Of a stretch of 64,000 nt of DNA, positions 55,733 through 63,995 are shown piece after piece. The notes under the pieces were generated by a model. The model was not told the origin of the DNA, made no database searches, and saw only the letters and a list, made by a program, of their open reading frames with translations. The DNA comes from SKVR01 sp964453995 (lineage in GTDB: Bacteria; Bacteroidota; Bacteroidia; Bacteroidales; UBA7960): NCBI GenBank assembly GCA_964453995.1, contig CAYVQC010000006.1, positions 39,548-103,547 of the forward strand. Reading direction: 5' to 3'. The stretch's first letter is position 1, and each line of letters begins with the position of its first letter. A program made the position numbers and the translations under genes.

Positions 55733-56566
55733 ATGAAAAGGTGCTTTACTTTGTTTTTGCTGGTCTTGTTCATGGCGTTCCCGGTCATTGCTTCTCAGAG
55801 GGATAAGCTGACGATCAAACCAGCCCTGGTGCGTATGCAGAATGAAAACCTTGCCCCGGGGATTACCCTGAATTGGAGCCCCTTATACTATGACACTGTA
55901 TTACTGGGAGCCACCTTGCCTCAGTACCTGAAGCTGAGCCTCGATCTGGAAGGCACCCTGATCCCAAAACCGGAGTTCAACCCGAAAACCCAACAGGCCA
56001 ACTTTTTCTTCAGCTACCTGGTGTCATTGCGCAAGGCAGAAGAATTGACTCTGGGGCAGGAGCCAGTAGGGGCACCTGATTTTGGTTCGATCTACATTGG
56101 TGCAAAAGCTCTTTATGAGACCAGCCAGGATTTTTCGGAACAGAATCTCGCCCTGGGCGCCGAAATACGATATGTTATCTCTCACCGGCAGGCAATCCCC
56201 AATTTTTATGCATCATTGGCCTTGGTAAGCCCCCTCAGGTCAGCGCTTCGAAATGCTTTAAACGAGAGCAATAATAATTTTTCCCGGATTGATCTTCAGA
56301 TGGAGTGGACCCTGCGTTTTGGCCGGATCATCATTCATCCGGAAGCAAGATATTTTTATTCCATTCAGCTGCAGGAGAAACTGGCAGATGCAGGCCTTGA
56401 CCAGGGTCTGTACGGTTCTGTTTCTTTGGGATATATGCTTTCGCGCAGTGGGGAAGGTATTTTCAGGTACCTTCAATACCTGTTTGTGCAGTACAACCGC
56501 GGACAGCTACCAGTGTATACTGATGAAAGAGAAACCATAGAAATGGGATTCACCTTTGGGATTTGA
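55733..56566 (+). CDS. predicted outer-membrane beta-barrel protein, function unknown
   Basis: This 277-residue protein has a signal peptide (about residues 1-20, FTLFLLVLFMAFPVIAS). The mature part is made of alternating strands with regular turns and ends in a Phe-rich strand (METGFTF-type, here IEMGFTFGI), as in outer-membrane barrels. I do not recognise the family. ATG at 55733 is chosen because it lies 1 bp after the amidohydrolase stop and starts directly at the signal peptide. The tight coupling suggests the barrel and the hydrolase serve one process, such as uptake and processing of a compound (inference). It converges on the Gly-rich-module gene, whose stop is 29 bp away. Confidence 0.65.
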   Translation: MKRCFTLFLLVLFMAFPVIASQRDKLTIKPALVRMQNENLAPGITLNWSPLYYDTVLLGATLPQYLKLSLDLEGTLIPKPEFNPKTQQANFFFSYLVSLRKAEELTLGQEPVGAPDFGSIYIGAKALYETSQDFSEQNLALGAEIRYVISHRQAIPNFYASLALVSPLRSALRNALNESNNNFSRIDLQMEWTLRFGRIIIHPEARYFYSIQLQEKLADAGLDQGLYGSVSLGYMLSRSGEGIFRYLQYLFVQYNRGQLPVYTDERETIEMGFTFGI

Positions 56567-56595
56567 GGTTTCACATGCTTTTTTCTTCCTTTATC

Positions 56596-57768
56596 CTAAA
56601 TACGGCTGAAAGTATAGGCATATCCATCCATACCGGTGGCATAAAAGACATTTCCCTGTCCGCTGTGGATCATAATGCCCAGCATAAAAGGTTGTATTCC
56701 GCCAATGGAACCCTGCATTTGCAGGAGTTGCTGGGCGGGATTGTAAAACCATTGACCTGTAGCCTGGACCGTAATGCCAAAATGACCGGTATTCTGGGTG
56801 GCTTCAAAATAACCATTATGATGCAGGTTTATCTGCATGGTACTCGAGGCATAGTCTGAAATTTGTACATTCCACTGTCCTTCCGGTTGAAAGGTTTGTG
56901 GGGGAGGGGGCGTGCTTTTGGTCTGTTGATGGTTTGGTGAGGTGGGTTCAATGGTTTTGAGCAGGTCGTCGCATTGCCTTACCCATTCTTCACGTCCCAG
57001 CTTTTCAAACATTCTTCGTGCGTCTTTCAGCAACTGAATATGCATGGGTTCGCTGGTAGTGCCCAGCAAGAAAGTTGCCTGGGCCAACCTGAATTCTTCT
57101 GCCTTGTCTTTGGGGGCATTCAGCAGGTTCTGGATGCGTCGTAAAAGCCTTTGCTCATCGGAAGGATCATCAGGGGTCAGTTCAATAAGCAGTTTTGCCA
57201 TGTGGAGCAAAACTTCGGTATTGGAAGGATCCAGGCTATTGGCTTCCTGCAGGAGTGAAAAGGCTTCCTGCAGTTTGGCATGATGTGCTTTTTCGTTAAA
57301 CCCTGAAAGCAGTTCTGACAGGTCGGTAGAATATCCTCCCTGCAAGGGATAGCCCCCGGTCTTTTTCCGGGCAATGTGATCGAAGTACATCTGGTCGGCA
57401 TCAGATTTTAGCAGGATGGCCTTTTTAAGCAATAGTTCCACCTGGGAGAGCTGAATGTTGTTGGCAGAAATCTCCTTTACATCCTTTCCTGACTTTTTTA
57501 TGGTGTGTATCACGCCCAACAGTTGATTGATGCTTTCCTGCAGCTCTTCTGAGTTTTGTGTAGTGGTATTGCCTTCCATACCTGCGGCCTGGGTTTGAGC
57601 CACCTCAGTAGGCATTTTCTGCAGCAACCCCATGCGCTCGGCTACCTCCGGCGAATTGATCACCAGTTGTATCACGTTGCCTTTGATTTCTGATGCAACA
57701 ACTCCTGTGGCACCAATACCTACTGCATCGCGTCCCACATTTCCGGTATTGAATGTTTGTTCTTTCAT
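56596..57768 (-). CDS. Gly-rich N-terminal-module protein with helical repeats and C-terminal beta domain
   Basis: This 390-residue protein has no signal peptide. Residues 6-38 form a Gly/Val-rich module (FNTGNVGRDAVGIGATGVV, then IKGNVIQLVIN), followed by the segment KMPTE at 51-55. Helices follow, with a TPR-like part at about 160-275 (AFSLLQEANSLDPSNTEVLL). A Pro-rich linker (about 277-295) leads to a beta-rich domain (about 296-390: GQWNVQI, NGYFEATQ, GQWFYN, NVFYATG) that resembles small lipocalin-like barrels. The module is shared with the gene 7 bp upstream, so the pair arose by reuse of one module. I do not recognise a named family; a signalling or conflict-system role is inferred only. 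Confidence 0.6.
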   Translation of the reverse strand: MKEQTFNTGNVGRDAVGIGATGVVASEIKGNVIQLVINSPEVAERMGLLQKMPTEVAQTQAAGMEGNTTTQNSEELQESINQLLGVIHTIKKSGKDVKEISANNIQLSQVELLLKKAILLKSDADQMYFDHIARKKTGGYPLQGGYSTDLSELLSGFNEKAHHAKLQEAFSLLQEANSLDPSNTEVLLHMAKLLIELTPDDPSDEQRLLRRIQNLLNAPKDKAEEFRLAQATFLLGTTSEPMHIQLLKDARRMFEKLGREEWVRQCDDLLKTIEPTSPNHQQTKSTPPPPQTFQPEGQWNVQISDYASSTMQINLHHNGYFEATQNTGHFGITVQATGQWFYNPAQQLLQMQGSIGGIQPFMLGIMIHSGQGNVFYATGMDGYAYTFSRI

Positions 57769-57775
57769 AACTGCA

Positions 57776-58231
57776 TTAATTTTTTACCACATTGCTGATC
57801 ACCGTTTCTACAGCCTCACCGATAATTTTGCTGAAAGGGGCCAGTGGGGTAAAGGCAGCAGCGATTTCGGCTCCTTTGGGAATAAATTTGGTCAGCCCGG
57901 CTGCCGCATTTACCAGCCGTGTCTTCAGGTTGGTTTTCTTCACATAATCGGTCTGCTGGTCCGCCTCTACAGTGGCAGCCTCCTCGGCAAATTCCTGTAC
58001 CGCTTGCTCTACAGGAGCCGCCTGTTCCTGGTTTACCTGGTATTTTTGCAGTAAGGCGTTGAGTTGCTCCTGGAAAGCCTGCAAACTGGCGGAGTACTCA
58101 GTGGGCATCTTTTCCAGAGTTTGTGTATTGATGTTGACAGTCCCGGATATGGTTTTTGCAATAATTCCTGAAGCTCCTGCCCCGATTACATCTCCCTGCA
58201 CATTTCCGAATTTGAAGTTTTGTTTGGCCAT
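57776..58231 (-). CDS. short protein with the same Gly-rich N-terminal module and a helical C-terminus
   Basis: This 151-residue protein starts with FKFGNVQGDVIGAGASGIIA and then ISGTVNIN (residues 6-35), matching the first module of the downstream gene at 13 of 27 aligned positions. The same KMPTE segment follows at 41-45. Residues 46-90 form a charged helix region (LQAFQEQLNALLQKY, then VEQAVQEFAEEA). Residues 100-150 form Ala/Gly-rich, partly hydrophobic helices (LVNAAAGLTKFIPKGAEIAA) that could insert into or contact a membrane. It is the first gene of the pair and has a strong AGGAGG site 9 nt before its ATG. Families with such modules are known to me from predicted NTPase/conflict proteins, but none is identified here. 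Confidence 0.6.
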   Translation of the reverse strand: MAKQNFKFGNVQGDVIGAGASGIIAKTISGTVNINTQTLEKMPTEYSASLQAFQEQLNALLQKYQVNQEQAAPVEQAVQEFAEEAATVEADQQTDYVKKTNLKTRLVNAAAGLTKFIPKGAEIAAAFTPLAPFSKIIGEAVETVISNVVKN

Positions 58232-58240
58232 GGTTTTTTA

Positions 58241-58246
58241 CCTCCT
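58241..58246 (-). promoter_or_regulatory. Shine-Dalgarno site of the Gly-rich-module gene
   Basis: The minus strand reads AGGAGG 9 nt before the ATG at 58231. As with the chemoreceptor gene, such a strong site is unusual for Bacteroidota and supports this start. Confidence 0.65.
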
Positions 58247-58482
58247 ATTGTTTGGATTTATACCTTTATGTAACATAATAATCACTATATCAAAAAAAAC
58301 AACAGAAAGGTACGTAATTTTAAGGGTAAATCAAAATGGCCAGAACCACCTTTTTACTGAGTGCAAAAGCGCTTTAAAAAACAATAAAGGTTGTTGTAAT
58401 AAAACAAATTATCCTTTCTGTTTCTCATGCGCTCTGTAGCCAGGGTACAGGCAGTTTTTTTTCTGTGCAAACGCCTTTTCCA

Positions 58483-59130
58483 TTAAACCTTCACCACATT
58501 TCCCTCTGCGATTACATAGGTAGTAAAGGCGAAATGCGATTTCCCGGCAAATTCAGTATCAAGGCCTGTAAATAAGGAGAATGCGGGCATAATAATGTGC
58601 TGTGGAGAAACCAGGAAGCAAGGTAGTTTAACTTTTTGATGAGGAGATATTTTCAGGGTTGCCCCCGGATGGATATGGCCGCAAATGCAGTGAGATGTTA
58701 CCTCTCCGGGTTGATGCACAAATGTGATGGGGCCCAGGCTGAGGTTGTCCGAAATTGTAGTATAGAAAGAAAGGTGAGCAGGAATGATATTTTTATCGTG
58801 GTTACCTTTTACCAATAACCAATTAATTTGCGGTATGGTTTGCAACCATTGCACAAACTCCCGGATTTCCGAATTGTAGCCCGAATGAAAGAGATCACCT
58901 ACCACAGTGATCGTTTTAGGTTGGTAATACATTATGAGTTCGAAAAGTCGCTGCAGGTCCTTTTGCATTATTTGGGCCGGGACAGCAATTCCATGTTTTC
59001 TGAAGTGGGCTGCTTTGCCCAGGTGTATGTCTGAAAACACCAACATTTCTTCCCTGGGCCAGAATATGCTGCGCAAGGGATTTAGCAAAAGAGTTTCTCC
59101 GGCAAACTGTATGGTGGTGTGTGGGGTCAT
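58483..59130 (-). CDS. pdeM: ligase-associated DNA damage response phosphoesterase PdeM
   Basis: This 215-residue protein is a calcineurin-like metallophosphoesterase. Metal-binding motifs are FSDIHLGK (near 32), VVGDLFHSG (near 76), LVKGNHDKN (near 105) and CGHIHPG (near 149). It belongs to the group encoded with bacterial ATP-dependent ligase, Lhr-like helicase and beta-CASP exonuclease, and probably acts as a DNA endonuclease or phosphodiesterase in repair. Its ATG overlaps the helicase stop by 4 bp (ATGA), so it is translationally coupled. It is the last gene of the unit. Confidence 0.92.
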   Translation of the reverse strand: MTPHTTIQFAGETLLLNPLRSIFWPREEMLVFSDIHLGKAAHFRKHGIAVPAQIMQKDLQRLFELIMYYQPKTITVVGDLFHSGYNSEIREFVQWLQTIPQINWLLVKGNHDKNIIPAHLSFYTTISDNLSLGPITFVHQPGEVTSHCICGHIHPGATLKISPHQKVKLPCFLVSPQHIIMPAFSLFTGLDTEFAGKSHFAFTTYVIAEGNVVKV

Positions 59131-61496
59131 GATTTATTTGTTGTTTTTGGGTTTTTTTGTCCTGCTTGCCGCATTCGGGCGATACGTGCAGTGAGATCTT
59201 CGCTGGAAAGCGACTGGCGCATACTGTCCACTTTGATAGGGAAACTCAGTGGGGTGAACCGGCGGGATTTTCTGATGACCAGTCGGCTGCCAGATATCCG
59301 CTTAAAAGCTTCCCTGAGGCGGGTTTCTTCAATCTGGGAGTTGAAAACTTCGGAGTAAGCCTGCCTTACCAGGAAATGACCAGGGTCATGTTGTTCAAGC
59401 ACTTTAAAGATGAGGTTGGATGAGGCCTGTATATTCTTGAATTTATGCTGCATGCGGGGAAAATTCTGTACTACAAGTCCGGAAATTACGGCAATATCCC
59501 GAAACTTGCGGCGTGCCATTTCTGTTGCATTGATACTATTGAGCACATCGGAAATAAGGTTGTCCGGTGTGAGTATCTGGTGTATTTGTTGTTCTGTAAG
59601 ACGGATGGGGCTAGTGCAAGCCAGCTCCAACCCGTAATCGTTCATTGCCATGGAGAAGGAGGCAGGATAGATTTGGGCAATGCGCCAGGCAAAGAGCGCT
59701 GCCATTACTTCATGCACCAGCCTGCCTTCAAAAGGGTAGAAGAACAGGTGGTTGCCGTATTTGTTTTCGATCCACTCTACCAGGAATTCATCTTCGGCCG
59801 GCAGATGCGAAATTTCCTGTTGAATTTGCAACAGGGGTTGCAGGAATTGCACTTCAGGCTCAGAAAGGGCAGGGGTAAGTGCTGTAGAAAGCTTTTGCCG
59901 CAGAAAACGGCTCAGCCATGAGGTAAGGGGCATTCGCCCTCCCATATAGCTTACCGCCCGGGCATTTTTCTTTTTGCTAAGCTTTACCAGTGCGTCGGTT
60001 TCTTTTACCTTTACCAATTCAACCACCCTGCCGGCCAGAATAAACGCATCGCCCTTTTGCAAGCGTGAAATAAAATACTCTTCCAGCAATCCGATATATC
60101 CTCCACTTTGAAATTTCACCTTCATCATCCGATCGCTTACAATAGCGCCAATATTCATTCGATGCAACATGGCCACCCTGCGGCTGGTTACCTGGTAAAA
60201 ATCATCTTCTCCCTTTTTCACCCGGTGAAACTCTTCATAATTGTGCAGCGAACTACCACCACTGGTGATGAATTGCAGCACCTGGTTCCACTCCTGGTCG
60301 GTAATCTGCGAAAAGGTAGAGGTTGATTGTACCTGCTCCCTGATTGTTTTTGCATAAAAACCTTCTCCCACGGCCAGGGTTACCAGGAATTGCACCAATA
60401 CATCAAAAGTGAGGAAGAGCGGTTCGCGTCTTTCTACCGATTGCTGGCGGCATGCTTCCTTCAATGCCGCAACTTCTATCAGTTCCAGGGAGTGTGTGGG
60501 GACAAACCAGATGCGCGATGTTTCGAAGGGGGAGTGGCCACTGCGGCCGGCACGTTGCAAAAAACGGGCAATGCCCTTGCTGGAACCTATCTGGATGACC
60601 GTGTCCACCGGTTTAAAATCTACCCCCAGATCGAGCGAGGAGGTGGTAACCACTACTTTAAGATAACCCGAACCAAGATTTTCTTCAATCCAGGATCGCA
60701 GTTCACTGTCGATAGAGCTGTGGTGGATGGCAATAACCCCTGCCAGGCCTGGATCAGCTTCGAGCAGGTTCATATACCATGTTTCGGCCTGGGCTCTTGT
60801 GTTGGTAAAAATCAGGGTGGTTTTGCTCTGTTGGATCACCGGCAGTATCTTCCGGGTCATTTGGCTACCCATGTGGCCTGCCCAGGGAAGCACCTCCAAT
60901 TCATCGGGAAGCAGAGCGATGATGCTGGTTTTCTTTTCATGTTTACACTTCACAATCTGTTTTGGCGTATTCCAGGGTATCAGCACTTCCATGGCCTGTT
61001 GCAGATTGCCAATGGTTGCCGTAAGGCCCCATATTTTCATTTGGGGAGTCAGGCTTCTGAGGTGGGCCAGGGCCAATTCAGTCAATACCCCCCTTTTGGT
61101 ACCCATCAGTTCGTGCCATTCATCGACAGCTATACATACAAGATTTCGGAAAAGACCGCTCTTACCCTTGCGGGAGAGCAGCAGGTGCAGACTCTCGGGG
61201 GTGATGACCATAATATCGGGCATGTTTCTGATTTGGCGTTGGCGCTCTGCCTGGGGCACATCGCCGTTTCTCAGCCCTACCTGCCAATCGAGCCCAATTT
61301 CTTCAATCGCCATTTGCATGGCACGGGTTATATCTTTTGATAGTGAGCGCAGGGGGGTGATCCATAACATTTTCAGCCCCTTTTTATACTTTTCGGGATG
61401 ATTCATAAAATCAATGATCAGCGCCAGGAAAACAGAAAATGTTTTTCCAAACCCCGTGGGGGCCACAACCATGCCTGAATAACCCTTTTCAAAGAG
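59127..61496 (-). CDS. ligase-associated DEXH-box helicase (Lhr-like), N-terminus in assembly gap
   Basis: The visible 789 codons encode an Lhr-type superfamily 2 helicase. Walker A is APTGFGKT near the visible start, followed by ITPLRSLSKDI, the Walker B variant VDEWHELMG, LTATIGNL, TLIFTNTRAQ and SSLDLGVDF. The motif QRAGRSGHSPFETS and the C-terminal winged-helix and Lhr-core regions complete it. Such enzymes unwind DNA or DNA:RNA during repair. The first codons lie in the 100-N gap; compared with relatives about 30-40 residues are missing. The stop overlaps pdeM by 4 bp. The ligase gene lies upstream on the other side of the gap. Confidence 0.92.
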   Translation of the reverse strand, partial: LFEKGYSGMVVAPTGFGKTFSVFLALIIDFMNHPEKYKKGLKMLWITPLRSLSKDITRAMQMAIEEIGLDWQVGLRNGDVPQAERQRQIRNMPDIMVITPESLHLLLSRKGKSGLFRNLVCIAVDEWHELMGTKRGVLTELALAHLRSLTPQMKIWGLTATIGNLQQAMEVLIPWNTPKQIVKCKHEKKTSIIALLPDELEVLPWAGHMGSQMTRKILPVIQQSKTTLIFTNTRAQAETWYMNLLEADPGLAGVIAIHHSSIDSELRSWIEENLGSGYLKVVVTTSSLDLGVDFKPVDTVIQIGSSKGIARFLQRAGRSGHSPFETSRIWFVPTHSLELIEVAALKEACRQQSVERREPLFLTFDVLVQFLVTLAVGEGFYAKTIREQVQSTSTFSQITDQEWNQVLQFITSGGSSLHNYEEFHRVKKGEDDFYQVTSRRVAMLHRMNIGAIVSDRMMKVKFQSGGYIGLLEEYFISRLQKGDAFILAGRVVELVKVKETDALVKLSKKKNARAVSYMGGRMPLTSWLSRFLRQKLSTALTPALSEPEVQFLQPLLQIQQEISHLPAEDEFLVEWIENKYGNHLFFYPFEGRLVHEVMAALFAWRIAQIYPASFSMAMNDYGLELACTSPIRLTEQQIHQILTPDNLISDVLNSINATEMARRKFRDIAVISGLVVQNFPRMQHKFKNIQASSNLIFKVLEQHDPGHFLVRQAYSEVFNSQIEETRLREAFKRISGSRLVIRKSRRFTPLSFPIKVDSMRQSLSSEDLTARIARMRQAGQKNPKTTNKS

Positions 61497-61596
61497 NNNN
61501 NNNNNNNNNNNNNNNNNNNNNNNNNNNNNNNNNNNNNNNNNNNNNNNNNNNNNNNNNNNNNNNNNNNNNNNNNNNNNNNNNNNNNNNNNNNNNNNN
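61497..61596. other. assembly gap (100 N)
   Basis: Exactly 100 N, a standard placeholder for a gap of unknown size. The ligase C-terminus and helicase N-terminus fall inside it. From usual protein lengths more than 100 bp is likely missing (about 110 ligase codons plus 30-40 helicase codons). Confidence 0.99.
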
Positions 61597-62847
61597 ACGA
61601 CCGCTGCCTTTTTGTGCATAAATCATTACGGCATCTATGGTAAGGGGATCTACCTTCCATTTCCACCAGTCGCCCTTTTTCCGGCCAGCATGGTAAGCAG
61701 AATCCTTTCTTTTCAACATCAGACCTTCGCTGTTCATTTCCCGCGAGTTTTCTCTCAGTGTAGCCAGTTCGTCCCAGTTGCTGAATTCAACCGCAGGGGA
61801 AACAGGAAAGTACTTTCCCGATAACACAATGTCAATCAAAAGATTCCGTCTTTTTGCCAGGGTTTCATGGCGTACATCTTGTCCCTCAACCTCAAGCAGG
61901 TCGTATGCAAAAAAGGAAACAGGAACCTCCCTGAGCATCTTTGGGGTAACATTTTTACGGTTGAGTCGTTTTTGAAGATCATTGAAGTTTTGTACCTCTC
62001 CGTCCTTCACTACAAGTATTTCTCCATCAATAACAAAATCAGCGGGAATCTTTTCTGCAACAGCCACCAGGTCTGGAAACTGTTGGGTAACCAATTCCTC
62101 ACCCCGGCTCCAGATAAATACTTTATTCTGTCGTTTTATGATCTGGCCCCGGATGCCGTCCCATTTGTATTCGGCCTGCCACGAGGAAGGGCTGCCCAAT
62201 GAAGAAACATCGCCTTCCAGCGCATAGGCAAGACAAAAAGGATAAGGCTTGGACAGATCGGTATTGATATGGTTTCCACTGATGAGATCATCGAAAGAGG
62301 CCTCTACTGGCGACCAATTACCCATTATGCTGTGCATGAGGGCGCTTGGCTCCTTGCCGCTGTATTTGGCAAGTGCATTTACAAGCAATTTATGAGATAC
62401 ACCAACGCGAAAGCTCCCCCCGATCAGTTTATTGAAGATCAGACGTTCGTTTACATCGAGTCCCTGCCATGATTGCATAATGTAATTCTTCTTTTCACTG
62501 TCAGTGGCTTGCTGCAGGGCAATGATCTCCTGCATCCACTGGTACAACATCTTTTCGGTGTGCTCAGAAGGTTGTGGAAGCAACAGTGCCAGGGTTTCGC
62601 CCAAATCGCCCACCGTAGAATAACACTCCAGGAAGAGCCATTGGGGAATACCGGTAATTTCCAGGGCCCATTCTTTCATCAGGGTGGTTTTTACCGGGCG
62701 CCTGGGGCGTTTTCCAGTAAACAGGGCAAGACACCAGATTTTATCCTGCTCGGTTGCCTGTGAGAAATAGCTTACCAATGCAGCCACCTTGTCGTTGGTT
62801 TTATTGGTCGACTCTAACTCGGAAACTAACCGGGCAAAACGTTTCAT
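61597..62847 (-). CDS. ATP-dependent DNA ligase (ligase-associated repair cluster), C-terminus in assembly gap
   Basis: The visible 417 residues carry an N-terminal DNA-binding domain (about 1-195) and the adenylation domain, with the nucleophilic Lys in the motif EYKWDGIRGQ near 215. FVIDGEILVV, SFFAYDLLEVEG, SEGLMLKRKDSAY and GDWWKWKVDPL follow in the order expected of ligases. The OB-fold domain begins at the gap (LTIDAVMIYAQKGSG) and is cut off. It seals nicks using ATP. ATG at 62847 lies 31 bp after the exonuclease stop; a longer frame adds 17 residues that overlap the exonuclease end and is less likely. Confidence 0.94.
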
Positions 62848-62878
62848 GTTTTTTATTTTTGACCTATTAATAAAAGTG

Positions 62879-63868
62879 TTATTCTTCATCACCCTCACCG
62901 AAGCGGGTTGTTACCACTTCTGCCTTAACTCCTGTCTCATTGAGATACCGGGCAAATTGTTCTGCATACCCATGGGTGACCATCACCTTTTCGGCACCCG
63001 TTGCGTGTACGCTCTGCAGAAGGCCTTCCCAGTCGGCATGGTCGCTGATGGCAAATCCCGCATCAGCAGCCTGCCAGCGGCGGTGACCCCGTACCTGCAT
63101 CCAACCGCTGCAAAGAGCCACTGCTGCACGCGGGATTTTTTTTACCAGCCCGGGAGTCAAAGCTGCAGGGGGTATGATTACAACCTGACCTTTAAGATCT
63201 TTTTTATCCAAAGAAGCATTCCATTCTTTGGCTGGCGGAAGACCAATGCCGTTATTTTTCATCGCTTTGTTTAGCCGTGCTATAGACGGATGCACATATA
63301 GCTGGCCCACTCCTTCCAGCATTTTCATCAGGCGCTGTGCCTTCCCCAATGAATAGCCTGTAAAAAGGCTGGTTTTTTCCTGCTGCTGATTGCGCAGAAT
63401 CCACGATTTCATATCCTCAAGAATTTCCTGTTGGGGTCTCCACCGATAGACCGGCAAGCCAAAGGTACTCTCCGTAACGAACATTTGGCATTTGACTGCT
63501 TCGAAAGGGGTAGAAATCCCGTCATTTTCTGTCTTGTAATCTCCGGATACTACTGCCACATAGCCTTTGTACTCCATCCTTACCTGGGCCGAACCAATGA
63601 TGTGGCCTGCAGGATGCAGCGATACTTTTACACCATTGATCATGAGCGGCTTACCATAGGGGAGACTTTCCACCCAAATGTCGCCCGCCAGACGGGATTG
63701 TAACAATGGTTTGGTGGCATCATGACAAAGATAGCTTTTCATCCCCAGCCGGGCATGATCGGCGTGAGCATGGGTTATGACCGCCCTGTGTACAGCCTTC
63801 CATGGGTCAATATAAAAATCTCCCGGCACACAGTACAATCCTTCCTTTCTGAATGATAGCAATTTCAA
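62879..63868 (-). CDS. ligase-associated DNA damage response exonuclease (MBL/beta-CASP fold)
   Basis: This 329-residue protein belongs to the metallo-beta-lactamase/beta-CASP nucleases that accompany bacterial ATP-dependent ligases. Metal motifs are THAHADHARLG (near 32), HPAGHIIGSAQV (near 87), VSGDYK (near 107), and ISDHADW near the C-terminus. The beta-CASP region is seen near SLFTGYSLGKAQR. It probably trims DNA ends before ligation. No ATG precedes the domain: TTG at 63868, or TTG two codons later at 63862, must serve. It is the first gene of the repair unit; 132 bp upstream remain in the window. Confidence 0.92.
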   Translation of the reverse strand: MKLLSFRKEGLYCVPGDFYIDPWKAVHRAVITHAHADHARLGMKSYLCHDATKPLLQSRLAGDIWVESLPYGKPLMINGVKVSLHPAGHIIGSAQVRMEYKGYVAVVSGDYKTENDGISTPFEAVKCQMFVTESTFGLPVYRWRPQQEILEDMKSWILRNQQQEKTSLFTGYSLGKAQRLMKMLEGVGQLYVHPSIARLNKAMKNNGIGLPPAKEWNASLDKKDLKGQVVIIPPAALTPGLVKKIPRAAVALCSGWMQVRGHRRWQAADAGFAISDHADWEGLLQSVHATGAEKVMVTHGYAEQFARYLNETGVKAEVVTTRFGEGDEE

Positions 63869-63979
63869 GACGAATGGGATTTTGTTAATAAAACTAGAAC
63901 AACGGGAGCCAGAAAAAGTTAGAGAAAAAAGTTGCGACGTAATTGTATACCAAGGTGCGGAGCAAGTACTGCCTCCATA

Positions 63980-63995
63980 TCCCGCCCCAGCGGGA
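63980..63995. repeat. 6-bp palindrome at the window edge
   Basis: TCCCGC-CCCA-GCGGGA is a perfect hairpin with a 4-nt loop just before the right end. It resembles the GC-rich palindromes at 48.3-48.4 kb in style, but the sequence is not the same. It may be part of an extragenic repeat or a terminator of a gene outside the window. Confidence 0.35.

Noticed and set aside
56596..58231. Calling the Gly-rich-module pair a defined anti-phage or toxin system
   Set aside because: No nuclease, NTPase, protease or pore domain can be shown from sequence, and no other conflict genes are nearby; only the shared module is certain.
61418..61666. Small open frames reading through the N run
   Set aside because: They exist only because N codons do not stop translation; the frames outside match the ligase and helicase in other frames.
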